Assembly (NCBI GenBank): GCA_032871835.1
Contig: CM065303.1
Span: forward strand, 25,180,001-25,244,000
DNA from: Dipteronia dyeriana
Lineage: Eukaryota; Streptophyta; Magnoliopsida; Sapindales; Sapindaceae
Length of the DNA stretch: 64,000 bases
Direction of reading: 5' to 3'
Shown here: positions 45,025 through 57,510 of the stretch, one piece after another
Numbering within the stretch: position 1 is the stretch's first letter
Layout: every line of letters begins with the position of its first letter
Notes under the pieces: generated by a model
What the model was told of the DNA's origin: nothing
Database searches by the model: none
What the model saw: the letters and a program-made list of their open reading frames with translations, nothing else
Made by a program: the position numbers and the translations under genes

Positions 45025-46560
45025 TTAGGTCTTTGTCGAAATTCTATATAGGAGTATATATAGGTGGCCAAAAATCCTCCTAGAATGAGGATTTCTACTT
45101 CACCAAGACTCCTATCAAAATTTGGATTCAATCCTCTTAAAATTAAGATTTTTTTTACACACCAAGACTCTTAATCCAACTCAAATAGTGTACTTATTCG
45201 ATAACCAATTATTGAATATAATTAAACTGAGACTAAATAAAAAAAAACTTCCTAATAGAAATCAAATACTTCCTAATTTGACTAGATAAATAAATTCCTA
45301 TTATTTATCTACTTATCAAATATAGTATTTGATACTTATTATATTACCAACAATAATATGAATCTAGGAGACCATCTCCTACTAGGAAAAGATTTTAACT
45401 TTTAATTAAATAATAAAATTAATTTCTATTTAATTAAATAATTAAATAAAAAAACAATATATAAGACTAATAAATAATCCCTTGCCGTCCAAGCTTATAT
45501 ATATTGGCCAAATTTATTTTTTTTCTATAACTATAAAAAAAAAACTTAGGTCTTTGTCGAAATTCTATATAGGAGTATATATAGGTAGCCAAAAATCCTC
45601 CTAGAATGAGGATTTCTACTTCACCAAGACTCCTATCAAAATTTGGATTCAATCCTCTTAAAAATAAGATTTTTTTTACACACCAAGACTTTTAATCCAA
45701 CTCAAATAGTGTACTTATTCGATAACCAATTATTGAATATAATTAAACTGAGACTAAATAAAAAAAACTTCCTAATAGAAATCAAATACTTCCTAATTTG
45801 ACTAGATAAATAAATTCCTATTATTTATCTACTTATCAAATATAGTATTTGATACTTATTATATTACCAACAATAATATGAATCTAGGAGACCATCTCCT
45901 ACTAGGAAAAAGATTTTAACTTTTAATTAAATAATAAAATTAATTTCTATTTAATTAAATAATAAAATAAAAAACAATATATAAGACTAATAAATAATCC
46001 CTTGCCGCCCAAGCTTATATATACTGGCCAATTTTTTTTTTTTTCTATAACAATAAAAAAAAAACTTAGGTCTTTGTCGAAATTCTATGTAGGAGTATAT
46101 ATAGGTAGCCAAAAATCCTCCTAGAATGAGGATTTCTACTTCACCAAGACTCCTATCAAAATTTGGATTCAATCCTCTTAAAAATAAGATTTTTTTTACA
46201 CACCAAGACTCTTAATCCAACTCAAATAGTGTACTTATTCGATAACCAATTATTGAATATAATTAAACTGAGACTAAATAAAAAAAAAACTTCCTAATAG
46301 AAATCAAATACTTCATAATTTGACTAGATAAATAAATTCCTATTATTTATCTACTTATCAAATATAGTATTTGATACTTATCATATTACCAACAATAATA
46401 TGAATCTAGGAGACCATCTCCTACTAGGAAAAAAATTTTAACTTTTAATTAAATAATAAAATTAATTTCTATTTAATTAAATAATAAAATAAAAAATAAT
46501 ATATAAGATTAATAAATAGTCCCTTGCTGCCCAAGCTTATATATATTGGCCAAATATTAT
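45025..46560 (-). repeat. three tandem copies of a block of about 525 bp
   Basis: Copies start at 45025, 45546 and 46076 (TTAGGTCTTTGTCGAAATTC), so the periods are 521 and 530 bp. By eye they are nearly identical. Each contains GGAGTATATATAGG and the module AAGCTTATATATA-TGGCCA (45491, 46011, 46533). On the minus strand that module reads TGGCCA, then TATATATAAGCTT, like a CAAT/TATA pair. Identical minus-strand frames at 45467-45652 and 45987-46172 are consequences of the repeat, not genes. Confidence 0.93.
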
Positions 46561-47759
46561 TTTTTTCTATTTTAATAAATCCATTGGACTTAAATAAAAA
46601 GTCTACATATGAACTAGACTCATTCTTACTAAAAGAAACAAGTACACATGTCTTAATACAATTCTGGATGAAACCATAAATTGGTCTGGTAGAATATATC
46701 AAGTGATCCATGCAAGTTCATGTGAATTGGGGATCTCAGCGGGCTATCTAAATTTAAGCTCCGATAGACATAACCTAATCACAATAAACAAATGATTCAC
46801 TTAGGTCCGATCTATTAATTTTAGTTCATTCCACTAAAGAACAAAAATTGAACTCTTAAATAAATATAGAATAAGTTAATATGGCTCATTCATACCCTAG
46901 ACAATCTTAATGGAGAAAGTGTATCCTCATGAAGAATAACAATAATTGCCAAGGGCTTATAGACCACCTATAGCTCTCCAAGTTACCATATTTACTCATA
47001 TGACCACATTTTGAACTTGGATATTTGACTTGCCCAGAAGGCATATTTCAATAGACAATATTGAAAACTTAACGTTAAGATTTAATATCCAATACCTCAA
47101 AACATCCATATGATGATATTCTACTATCATTTAATAAATGGAGCCACGATGTCCATATCTATAAATGAACTCCTCTATCGATTAATAAATGAATGCCATC
47201 AAACTACCGAGGATAGACTATGCTATATAATCGTACTCATTGATAGCTCAAATGATAACACTTGCAACCATAAGTCCATCATTTCTCTCAGGATTGAGAT
47301 AGACTCTTCGATTATCTTCAAGTGAAAACTTGTATCCATTAACAGTTCTGGATAAAGTATCTCACTGTGACCCTATTCAATGCACCTAGTGCACTAGATT
47401 CATTTGTCCAAGGACACCACACTTTGATGATTTTAGACTCATTATAACATATTTGATCCTACTCAAATGTTATAAAAAGAATCTACAACTTTAACAAGAT
47501 AAATGCGGCCAACCTTTATCTGAAGTTGTGAATATTATTCAAGACTAACTAAAGAATTGTGTCTACCTCTTACATATCCAGATGTACGAACAATTCTTCT
47601 TTTCTCATAGTCTTTTGACCTTATGATTATTTACTATTGGCAATTATAATAATTAAACTATAAATGCTATAAGATTTGTTAAAATAGAAATCACTTTATT
47701 AATATGAAAAGATTATCAAATACATTATTACACTCTTGCTATCTAGCATAATCCCAACA
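46561..47759 (-). other. upstream part of LTR B (element-sense start)
   Basis: Single-copy part of the LTR. 46905-47759 is repeated, with small indels, at 48319-49161. No coding potential; frames at 46469-46711 and 47110-47325 are chance. Confidence 0.6.
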
Positions 47760-48318
47760 GCAATGATCATCAACAAGTTGCCTCCAAGTTGGAAAGACTT
47801 TAAGAACCAGCTTAGACACAAGACCAAGGAGTTTTCTTCGGAGAGTTTGATCACACTCTTTCAAATCGAGGAAGAGGCCAGAAAACAATAGCTAAATGAG
47901 GAAATTCTGGTTGTGACAAACAACAAGAATTTCAACATGAACAAGACCCATGCTATTTTGAAATGGAAAGCTAAGAACATGAATAACCGGAATCGGAATC
48001 AGAATAAGAACTGCAACAACAAAACACATAGTAATACTCCATAACAACATAATAAGCAACAACCTCCCTTGTGGAACAATGATTCGTCACCGTTTTCTTG
48101 CTATAACTGTGGCAAGCCAAGGCATCTTGCTCGGAATTACCGAATTAAGCGAGTTGCACGTCCTACTACTCAGGCTAACTTGACCATAGACCAACTGGTT
48201 GCTATGATTTCAAAAGTCAACTTAGTTGATGGATCCGAGGGATTGTGGGTAGACACTGGTGCCTCTTGCCATGTCTGCAATGATCGAGCAATGTTTAAGT
48301 CTTATTCAAATGTTGTGG
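47760..48318 (+). pseudogene. gag C-terminus and protease start of copia element H
   Basis: Begins with the target-duplication copy GCAAT and reads on in H's gag: [20 protein letters not shown] (position 47770 onward), an in-frame stop at about 47889, an Asn/Lys-rich stretch, and a zinc knuckle CYNCGKPRHLARNY (48101-48142), whose last Cys is replaced by Tyr. Then comes the protease active-site segment LWVDTGASCHVCNDR (about 48244-48288). Homology to H stops at 48318, where the M LTR starts. Confidence 0.83.
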
Positions 48319-49161
48319 ACAATCTTAATGGAGAAAGTGTATCCTCGGAAAGAATACCAATAATCGCCAAGAGCTCATAGACTGACTATAACTCTCCAAG
48401 TTACCATATTTACTCATATGCCATATTTTGACTTGTCCATAGCCATATTTCAATAGATACTATTGAAAACTTAACATTAAGATTTAATATCGAATACCTC
48501 AAAACATCCATATGATGATATTCTACTCTCATTTAATAAATGGAGTCACGATGTCCATATCTATAAATGAACTCCTCTATCGATTCACAAATGAATACCG
48601 TCAAACTATCGATGATAGACTATGCTATATAATCGTACTCATTGATAGCTCAAATGATAACACTTACAACCATAAGTCTATCATTTATCTCAGGATTGAG
48701 ATAGACTCTCAGATTGTCTTCAAGTGAAAACTTTTATCAATTGACGGTTCTGGATAAAGTATCTCACTGTGATCCTATTCATTGCACCTAGTATACTAGA
48801 TTCCTTTGCCCAAAGACACCACACTTTGATGATTTTAGGCTCATCATAACACATTTGATCCCACTCAAATGCTAGCAAAATAATCTACAACTTTAACAAG
48901 ATAAAGGCTCCTAACCTTTATCTTAAGTTGTGAATATTATTCAAGACTAACTAAAGAATTGTGTCTACCTCATACATATCCAGATGTACGAACAATTCAT
49001 TTTTTCTCATAGTCTTTTAACCTTATGATTATTTACTTTTGACAATTATAATAATTAAACTATAAATGCTATAAGATTTGTTAAAATAGAAATCACTTTA
49101 TTAATATAAAAATATTGTCAAATACATTATTACACTCTTGCTATCGAGCATAATCCCAACA
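48319..49161 (-). repeat. truncated 3' LTR of copia element M
   Basis: 843 bp matching 46905-47759 of solo LTR B. In element sense it starts TGTTGGGATTATGC at 49161 and breaks off at 48319, against H protease sequence. Roughly 2.4 kb of LTR is missing (less if the triplication is peculiar to B). The break shares GAC with the intact LTR at the junction. Confidence 0.8.
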
Positions 49162-49172
49162 ATCTCCCACTT
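49162..49172 (-). other. polypurine tract of element M
   Basis: The minus strand reads AAGTGGGAGAT directly before the LTR start TGTTGGG. Confidence 0.8.
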
Positions 49173-49189
49173 GCTCTATAACAAATCTA

Positions 49190-50040
49190 TCATATCTCTT
49201 ATCCCCATATTCTCTAGGTGCCCATCAAAACTCTTTTGTGGAAGAGCCTTTGTGAAAGGATCCGCTAGATTTTCTGTTGACGCGATCTTGGTTATCGTCA
49301 CGTCTCCCCTATGCATAATTTCTGGTGATATTTTCTTTCAATGTATTTCCCTCTCTTATGACTTCTTGGTTCTCTCGAATTAGTTACTGCTCCACTAATG
49401 TCACAATAGATAGTGATCTGCTTATTCGCATCAGGAACCATTTCCAAGTCAATCAAGAATTAGCGGAGCCAGACAATCTCTTTAGCAGCCTCGTATACGG
49501 TAACATACTCGACTTCCATGGTAGATTCAACAATACAAGATTGCTTGATACTCCTCCATATGACTGCCCCTCCTCCAAGTGTAAACACATATCCTGATGT
49601 TGATATTCTGGAGTCAGAATCTGATTGGAAATCAAAATCTGTATACCCAATGAGAATTAAATCCCCTCTAGAATATACAAGCATGCAATCTCTCGTTCTT
49701 CTGAGATACTTGAAAATACGCTTGACTGCCGTCCAGTGATTAGGACCAGGTTTTGATTGAAACCTGCTAACTATGCCAACAACAAAACAAATATCTGGTC
49801 TAGTGCAGAGCATTGCATACATGAGACTCCCAACTATTGAGGCATAGGGAACCTTACTCATGAATTGCCCTTCATGTTCATTCTTATGAACTTGTTCCTT
49901 AGAAAGTTTGATTCCATGTCTGAAAGGTAACATACCTTTCTTGGAATCTTGCATGAAAAACATAGACAAGATTTTATCTATGTATGAAGCTTGGGATAAG
50001 GCAATCGTTCTACTCTTTCTATCCATTATGACTCAGATAC
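49190..50040 (-). pseudogene. RNase H of copia element M, broken
   Basis: The minus-strand frame 50026-49460 holds the end of the RT region, LSQASYIDKILSMFFMQDSK, then VPYASIVGSLMYAMLCTRPD, and the RNase H segment with YTDFDFQSDSDSRISTSGYV and STMEVEYVTVYEAAKEIVWL. The C-terminal end (IYCDISGAV, REPRSHKRGKYIERKYH) continues in another frame to about 49190. The first Asp of the usual Y-x-D-A-D motif pair is kept (YTDFDF). RNase H would remove the RNA strand during copying. Confidence 0.85.
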
Positions 50041-50805
50041 CAAGAATATAACTTGCTTCTCCTAAATCCTTCATATCAAATTGTTTTGCTAACCATTCTT
50101 TTACTGATGTCAATACAGCTACATCGTTTTTGATGGGTAGTATATCATCAACGTAAAGAACTAGGAAAACCAACTTGTCGCCTTTAATCCTTTTATATAC
50201 ACAGGTTTCGTCAAGATTTTGAATAAATCCAAAACTTTTCACAGCTTGATCGAACCTTATGTTCTAGGATCTGGATGCTTGCATACCCCTTCCTCTTGGC
50301 CTTTTTCAACGAATCCTTCTGGTTGCATCATTTAGATGCTTTCGTAAAGACTTCCATTAAAGAAAGTTGTCTTGATGTCTATTTGTCAAATATCTAGGTC
50401 TAGAGATGCCATAATGGATAAAAGTATCCTAATGGATTTAAGCATGGCCACAAGAGAGAAGGTTTCCTCATAATCGATACCTTTTCTCTGTGTATAACCT
50501 TTAGCTATCAATCTATCTTTAAATGTTTTCACATTTCCATCCATTCCTCTTTTCCTCTTGTATACCCACTAGCACCTGATTGGTTTTATCCCTTTAGGCA
50601 AGTCTACAAGAGACCAGACTTTGCTTTTGAACATAGATTCAATTTCGAACTGCACTGTCTGTTGCCAATGGAGACAATCAACATCTTCCATTGCTTCCTT
50701 ATACGTATAGAGATCATCTTCATCCAGGATATTCTCTATAGATTCACCTAGATTGATGTATCTTTCGGGTTGTGTACTAACCCTCCCACTAACGACGAGG
50801 TATGG
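50033..50805 (-). pseudogene. reverse transcriptase of copia element M, broken
   Basis: The minus strand carries DVDCLHWQQTVQFEIESMF and WSLVDLPKGIKPI, then KTFKDRLIAKGYTQRKGIDY, and the frame 50242-50033 with CVYKRI and the catalytic LYVDDI. In-frame stops and at least one shift lie between 50250 and 50600. The upstream boundary is the N insertion site (TAGAT, 50806-50810), across which pol continues to 60245. Confidence 0.87.
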
Positions 50806-50810
50806 TAGAT
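50806..50810. repeat. target-site duplication of element N, left copy
   Basis: TAGAT, identical to 60240-60244. Confidence 0.93.
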
Positions 50811-52992
50811 TGAAAATTCCCTAGAAAGTGTGTGTCTATAAACCTATAGGGGGTGAATAGGTTTTAATCAAGCCAATTACCAATTTTTCTTGATTAGTCA
50901 ATATTCAATATACACCCAATAAAATAAACATAAAACATCAAGTGTAAAAATGCGGAAAAATAAAAAACACAAGATGTATACGTGGAAAACCCGCCAAACG
51001 GGTAAAAAAACCATGGGATGTTAAGTGCGCCACACTCGATCGTAGAAATCCACTATATGAGCAAAGGTTACATCCTCAAGTGATTCTCGGACTCTCACTC
51101 TAGACAACCTCAGGCTACGGACACCGTCACTCACCACTCTTGGTTCAGTCCCTAGTGATATCCCCTGATACACTACTCTTGGCATAAACGCCTCATACTC
51201 TACCCTATTGGGCCTTTTACTATGGCACCCAACCAATTGCTTGCCAACCCTTCCTTTGGTTGCAAGACTTGAATTGCTTGTGCACTACACATCGGTAGCC
51301 ACAAGACTTAATTCTCAATAAAGATATCAACAACCTATGTGAATAAGTAAAAATATTCTAAATGCAAATAATGCTAGGCAACACTAAATGCTTATCAAGG
51401 AATTAAAGAATGTCACTAAGTGCAATTCCTAGATATCAATGTCTAAATGAATGCTCATAAAGACTTAACTAGATATGGATATGAAATATTACAAACTAGT
51501 TATCAAACAAAGTCATTTCAACATATGTTGTCATTAAGCATGGTATGGTCATTAATGCAATCATCAAAATACAATCAATATGACATCATCAATATCTAAA
51601 TGCAAAGCATAGAGATTTAGCTATAAGCGTAAAATCGTCCTAAATGCTAGCTATCACAATACAAACCCCAAACATGTCATAACTTCAATGAATATGCAAT
51701 TAATATGAAGAAATGTTAATCTAAGCAATAAATGACATGACTTGGTAAGCTAGAACAATAAATTAACAACAATGGTGGTTGGAAAACTCATGCTTTAAAA
51801 GATGCTTGAAATGCAAGATGAAGATGGGTTTGAGGTTTGGAGAGTCAAACACAAAGCTTGAAGCTTTCTCTCTCTAAAAATGTGTTCTTGGAGTTGTCTC
51901 TCTCTAGTAGTCAATTTCTCTCTCTTGGGGATTTAATTTCAGAGTTCTTGGTCTAATTTGGGAAGATGATGATATATATAAGGTGTAAAAACGAGCTGTA
52001 CAAGAAAATATGTTTTTGCCCAAATGAGGTTTTTTGCTACTAGTTTCGCCCTTTGAGGGGACGAAGAGTTTGGGAGAGAAAAGGCCTGTCAAAATTTTCG
52101 CTACTTGTTTCGCACCAGGAGGGGGAGAAACATTGAGCAAAATCCGCTCTCAACACTCTACCTTGAAATTCAAGCACATCAAAACGTGACCAAATGACTT
52201 TGAAACCTTTCATATAATATATCGTTGGAAATGTATGGAAGTCTAATTTCTACTCAAACTAACAAAATGGTATTTGCATGACTGTAAAAAAAGTTATGGT
52301 CAAATGAGTGACCAAATGTCAGAAACGGACAATAACAGAGATGCCCTATTTTAATGGTCACTTTGGAGATTTCAAAACCAATCCAAACGGTCATGAAATA
52401 TTACGAATATTATACCGTTGGAAAGGTATGGATGTCTAGTTTGTACTAAAAGTTTCAAAACTCATTTTAAAGCAATGTATAAAATGTTATGTTAATAATA
52501 CCATACAAAGATCAGTTTTGAAAATACTTAAATCATTGAAAACCATTCTTTCGAAACTAGACACATTACTCCAAATAACCAAACGAAGAGAAGAATGAGA
52601 CCTTCTCAAATGGTCACTCAACGTGCTAAAACAAGCACACCATCGTGCACCCGTAGACATATCCGATCAAACAACAGAATACGAATTAAACACATAACAA
52701 TCACCACACTTAAGACTAAGAATGAAATACATGATAACACATGCAACAACTCAAAAACATGAAGTGTGTGTGTGTAAAATAACAAATGCATGTCAATATA
52801 TATATATATATATATTATGTGAGTGTGTGCAACTAAATCTCTTCAGTAAGAATTAGGCACAAGTGAACTACCTTTTGAAGCTCACCGGGATCTTGGACGC
52901 TTGTCATTGAAAGCCTAAGCTACCCATTACACATTGAATCCCAAATGTGATTTGTCATGAAATAAACCAATCATAAAATTGAGGTTCTTACA
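50811..52992 (-). repeat. 3' LTR of element N
   Basis: 2182 bp; on the plus strand it starts TGAAAATTCCC and ends GGTTCTTACA. It matches 58070-60239 along its whole length. TATA on the minus strand at 51971-51981. It contains the dyad-bearing CCCTTTGAGGGG motif at about 52050. Confidence 0.92.
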
Positions 52993-53003
52993 ATCTCCCC
53001 ATT
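52993..53003 (-). other. polypurine tract of element N
   Basis: The minus strand reads AATGGGGAGAT directly before the LTR start TGTAAGAACC. Confidence 0.8.
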
Positions 53004-54214
53004 TGGCTATTTCATGACAAAATCACCACTCACAAAGCAATCCTCACAATACAATAAAAAAATCTAGCTATTGTCCATAAGAGTTCAGTCTACGTTACAA
53101 AAAAGAGATACTTAATATTCTAAGTCTTCAAGGTCTTCAATCTTCATTGATCACCATACCTACACACAATAGCAAGAAAGCACTTTCCAAGAACAAGTGC
53201 ATGTGAGGTGAACAAACATAAAAAGCAATTGCACTCAATAAGGCAATATAAACAAATGCATGTGCAATGCTCCTCCTAAATGGTTACCCTCTCTCAAGAC
53301 TACTCTTTCAAAGCATAAACAATGCTCCCCCTATATCTCTCAAGATTTCTCCCTTTTTTGGTCATGTGATAGGAAAAGGAGCTCCTCATATCAGGTTGCT
53401 TTAGCAAAAAGAGCTATTAGCACAATTACGATGCATAATCATATAAACGAACTTTACGCAACATAAATATTAGAGAGAGATTCAAGGAGTTTGATTTAAA
53501 GAAAAATGTGTGACAGGGATGCTTTGCAAGCAAGACATGTTGCATTCAAATCCAAAACAAATGGTATTTGGCAAAGCAAACATCAAAAGGGTTTCCAAAA
53601 GAATTCAAACCAATTTGTACCCTTTTGTCATAAGCAAACAAGATATAGTTTCAAAAAGTTTGAAAATAAAGCAACTATATCAATCCTTAAAGGCAAATCA
53701 AGACATCGACTATTGCACCCTTTTTTATTTTCCCGGATAATTATCCGTATGATAGTAGTCTTGTTTCACCATTAAGAAAAGAGAGAAGACTAATTTGGAT
53801 ATAAAATCCTTATTAATTGTATGGATACAAGATCCTTATTGATTAGTCCTCACATTTGCATTAAGGAAATCAAACTCAATTAATGCATAACATTTTAAAT
53901 CATGTCATTAAAAGCAAGTTCACATGTCATGGAGATAAATTATAGGTAATTCAAATGTATTTTCCCAATCAAACCTCCTAGTCCAAAAATACATGTTTGG
54001 ACATAAATATGACATTGATTGCAAACAAAGCAATGGTGCACACTTATTAAAAAAACACATATAAGCATATGTGCAACGAAGAATCTCAAACAATTAACAA
54101 AATAGAACAAAACAAATTAACTTTTTACATATAGCAAACATGTAAGTTCGCTCTCATTGCTTGAGCTCCCAAAATGCGGTCAAATCCAACCAAGTCAGTG
54201 GAAGGCATGAGCCC
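53004..54214 (-). other. non-coding interior of N where pol would be expected
   Basis: No pol motif in any frame. Plus-strand frames (53260-53775) show no family resemblance. It probably reflects an internal deletion of pol or an originally pol-less structure like S. Confidence 0.6.
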
Positions 54215-55215
54215 CTATAAACTTACCAAGTCCAAAGGACCTAGTTGCATTTGCGGGTGTCTCACACTAAGGCAAGCCGGTTCATTCTTTCTAACCCACC
54301 TAGGTTCCGCCTTTTCATTTTTAATGGTCATAAGTAAATTTCTAAACACTCTAGGTTCATGCAAACTTGCCCCCTTTTTCAACCGTTTTACTTTCATGCT
54401 CTCTAATCTACACCTCTTAATGTATTTAAAGCAATTTGATCTTAAGTGACCAATCATACCACAAAAATGACAAGTAGGTACAAAGTAAGAATTCATACCA
54501 TTGCATTGTGATCTCATATACGCATCGCCATGTTGATGAGGTTGTCTTTGATGGTGCATCAGTTTACTTCTCCTTGGAGCTTGAGCCGATTGATGGCACC
54601 TTTGTGGTCTAGCTTGATGTGGTTGAGCTGGTTGATCTTGCCTCCTTGGTTGGACATGCTTCTTATGATCACCTCATTTCCTCATAGTTGGTTTGTTGTA
54701 GGAGGTGATTGATTTTCAAGGATTTGTCCTTTCTTCTTGAATTGCCTAGGCTTTGGTTGAATTGCCAAGGCTTGTGTGGACTTTCCTTGAGTTGAAGGTT
54801 GCTTGGATGAAGCCTTACTTTTGCCTTGAGCTTGAGGTTGTTTGTCCTTGGCCTTCTTTAATTCTTTAAGTCACCTCATCTCTCTTTCCTTGACGATATT
54901 CAAGAAGTTCTCTTTATTGGCAAGTTCATCATTCATTGCCTTCATCCTTTGGTGGCAATCTTCAATCTCTTTCTCATACTTGGACACATCAATCTTGTCC
55001 ATCATCAAGGAGTCATCAATGGAGATCACTTTCTCCATGGTCTTCAATTTGGAGACAAGAATGGAGATGTCTTCTATTTGGTCATCCATGATCTCTTTGT
55101 ACCGATGAAGTTAATTTTGACAATTTTGCTTGTAATTTTGACAATTTTTCTTGCTTTGTTCAAGGGGTACGGATCTTTTCTTCCGAAGAACCTTCCACAA
55201 TCTCAAAGTCTTATT
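54215..55215 (-). pseudogene. gag C-terminal part of element N (coiled coil and zinc knuckle), broken
   Basis: The minus-strand frame 55089-54871 is a charged coiled coil (KMEKVI-like, KYEKEIEDCHQRMKAMNDEL). Then a Lys/Gln/Ser-rich linker in a shifted frame. Then the frame 54559-54215 carries a knuckle CHFCGMIGHLRSNC (about 54480-54440), matching the second knuckle of element S. The trailing PRWVRKNEP resembles the stretch just before protease in Sireviruses, after which homology stops. Confidence 0.72.
55211..55215. repeat. probable target-site duplication of solo LTR P, left copy
   Basis: TTATT, matching TCATT at 57511-57515 in four of five positions. Confidence 0.5.
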
Positions 55216-57510
55216 TGTTGGAACCCCGTTCACCGGTTACACAGCAAAACTAGGTTTTAAATTTTTTAATACAGATCATAATCTGTATCTGAGACCAGTG
55301 AACTTGGGATCGTAATTATTTTTAATACATACAATATGTAAACACATGAAATTGTAATCAATAAAATCAGAAGAAGAAAATCTTACCAACCTTTGGAGGC
55401 TCATTCACTTTACGATATGCTTCTATCTGGACCAATCTTACCAACGATTAGAGACTCCTTCACTTTACGATAAGCTCCTATCTGAACCACTAGATCTTCC
55501 TCGCTATCTCCCGAAACTGGTAACTGCGTGTAGAGGCATCACGATCTCAGGAACTTGAATGGAGGATGTAAAGAGAATTGAATAAACTCTTTCTTCTATG
55601 TTCACAAACTAGAACAATTCTAGTATATAAAAATATTGCCAATATTTTTAGCAATACTTTTCTTTTCAATTCTTTGCACTCGACAGTGCACGAACATATA
55701 CATATCTTTATCAAAAATTCTTTTTTGACTTCTCTCTATGTGTGTGCGTGTGTATCAAGTACACAAAAAAAGTCACACTTTTTTTTAATTTTCATTCACG
55801 CACACTATTCACCTTTTGTTTTGTTTTTTTATTTCCTTTCACAAATTTATATCTTCCCAATGCCTGCACTTCCATTTATATATATTATGTGTGTATCAAG
55901 TATTTGCATCATATGCAAATTCTTCTTTTGACTAATGTTTCATGTGCACACACCAATTTGCATCCAATGCAATCTCTTGTGTTATTATTTGATATATATC
56001 TTTTAATTATCTTTTTCAAATATATCTAATATATTAAAAGTGATAATAAGTATTATAAATTTAAACTAACATTCAAATACTTAGATAAATGATTTAGAAA
56101 AATAAAATAATCCTGTTATTTTATCTTCACCTAAATCCATATATTAACTAACACCCTCCAATTAATAGTTAAATAATAATTCATAATTATCAATATAATT
56201 AAATAATCTAATTATTTAATTAATTTAACTATTAACATTCATTAATTAAATAATCTCATTATTCAATAAATTTTCGAATAAACACGTGTCACTTTTATAA
56301 CACAATTAATTGGACAATCCAATTAATTAACCGTGATTCTTGTTACCTAAATCGATCGGGCTAGCAAGGGGACCTAATGGACCCACAATATTTTGAACTC
56401 CAATAATCCTTGGAATCATTAATTAAACTCTTTAATTAATATTCCTTGATTATTAACTACGTTGTTATTCCACTAAAAACCCGAAACTACACTCTCTCAA
56501 CTGTAGACGCTTTTATAGGGGACCTAATGGACCCATAGTATTTTGAGCTCCAATAATCCTTGGAATCATTAATTAAACTCTTTAATTAATATTCCTTGAT
56601 TATTAACTCTGTTGTTATTCCACTAAGAACCCGAAACTGCACTCTCTCAACTCTAGACACTTTTACACATACCGATACAACTCGTTATCCATCGGTATAG
56701 TTATTACACATGGTGTGATCCTCCACAATAGTTCATAATTAGAGCTGGGTCATAATATCCGTTATACCCCTCTAATTACATATATCCTTTAAGTACCATT
56801 AATTCGTTAATGGACCATAAATCTTATTCCTTACGGAATTAGGAGAGCGCTCATATTGTCCAATCCCCGAATCAACCCTTAAGGGAACTACCATATACTT
56901 CTCACAAGAAGGAGTGGATTCCACTATTGTGTACAAACCTTTCCAGCCATAAGCCAAACCGCAATCCCAACATACGGAGCATATTGATCGGGAACAGCAT
57001 CCGACCTCACACATGGTATATCAAAGACCACGATCTAACCTGAATGAGTCGATAAGACACTCAGGATTAAGATCACCCACATATAGCCATCGTTAGTTGA
57101 TATATATAAATCTCATCGGTAAACGGATCTTGGTGAGAGATTCATATAGATCATGGCCCAGTCCTATATGTTCACATCATACAAGGTGCCTCCATTCCTA
57201 TATCTCATATGAATGATTCAGGATTGAATCATCGTACATTACGGAATAGACCACAGCTATAGATTAACCAAAAATAAAGTACCCAGCTTTATTTGCTATC
57301 TATGGACTCTTTAGATTGCATGTCTCTTATTGTGTCCATCCGTATATGATACTCATATACACAGTTTGAGATTACATCAGGCAATCTTGAATGTTAAATA
57401 TATGCACAAGTTATAAAATAAACAACACAACAAGAATGAATTGAACTTTTCCTTTTATTTATTTCATAAATTCATTTACAAATTACATCTTTAAGGCATA
57501 AACCCCAACA
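55216..57510 (-). mobile_element. solo LTR P (copia-type) inside N
   Basis: 2295 bp, TGTTGGAACC...AACCCCAACA on the plus strand. Read on the minus strand it starts TGTTGGGGTTTATGCC, the usual opening of a group of plant copia LTRs, so minus orientation is inferred. It interrupts N's gag. No internal retrotransposon sequence is attached. The plus-strand frames at 55578-56029 and the minus-strand frame at 56799-57014 lie inside the LTR and are chance. Confidence 0.75.
56368..56667. repeat. 150-bp tandem duplication in LTR P
   Basis: Two copies, 56368-56517 and 56518-56667, each starting GGGACCTAATGGACCCA and including CCAATAATCCTTGGAATC and CGAAACT-CACTCTCTCAAC. By eye more than nine bases in ten match. 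Confidence 0.92.

Larger units (their letters stand above)
44491..47759 (-). mobile_element. solo LTR B of the M copia family, with an internal triplication
   Basis: 3269 bp. Its left end matches the M LTR at 63605 onward (CGGTTCAAAAC, TTTGTGACGATTGAACTA and the ACACAAAACCTTTTGATGTA phrase). Its right end matches the truncated M LTR at 48319-49161, ending AATCCCAACA. In element sense it starts TGTTGGGATTATGC at 47759. There is no internal region. The unusual length is due to three tandem copies of a block of about 525 bp. Confidence 0.83.

Noticed and set aside
45467..46172. Two identical 61-codon minus-strand frames
   Set aside because: Duplicate because they lie in the triplicated LTR block; not coding.
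51021..51236. 71-codon minus-strand frame, also at 58263-58478
   Set aside because: Conserved only because both lie in the paired LTRs of N; it carries no domain, and in O the matching region is not open.
53260..53775. Plus-strand frames in the interior of N
   Set aside because: No family resemblance, opposite to the element's sense, no conservation in S or O.
54174..55260. Plus-strand frames opposite N gag
   Set aside because: Shadows of the minus-strand gag remnants.
55578..56029. Plus-strand hydrophobic frames in LTR P
   Set aside because: T-rich LTR sequence; chance openness.
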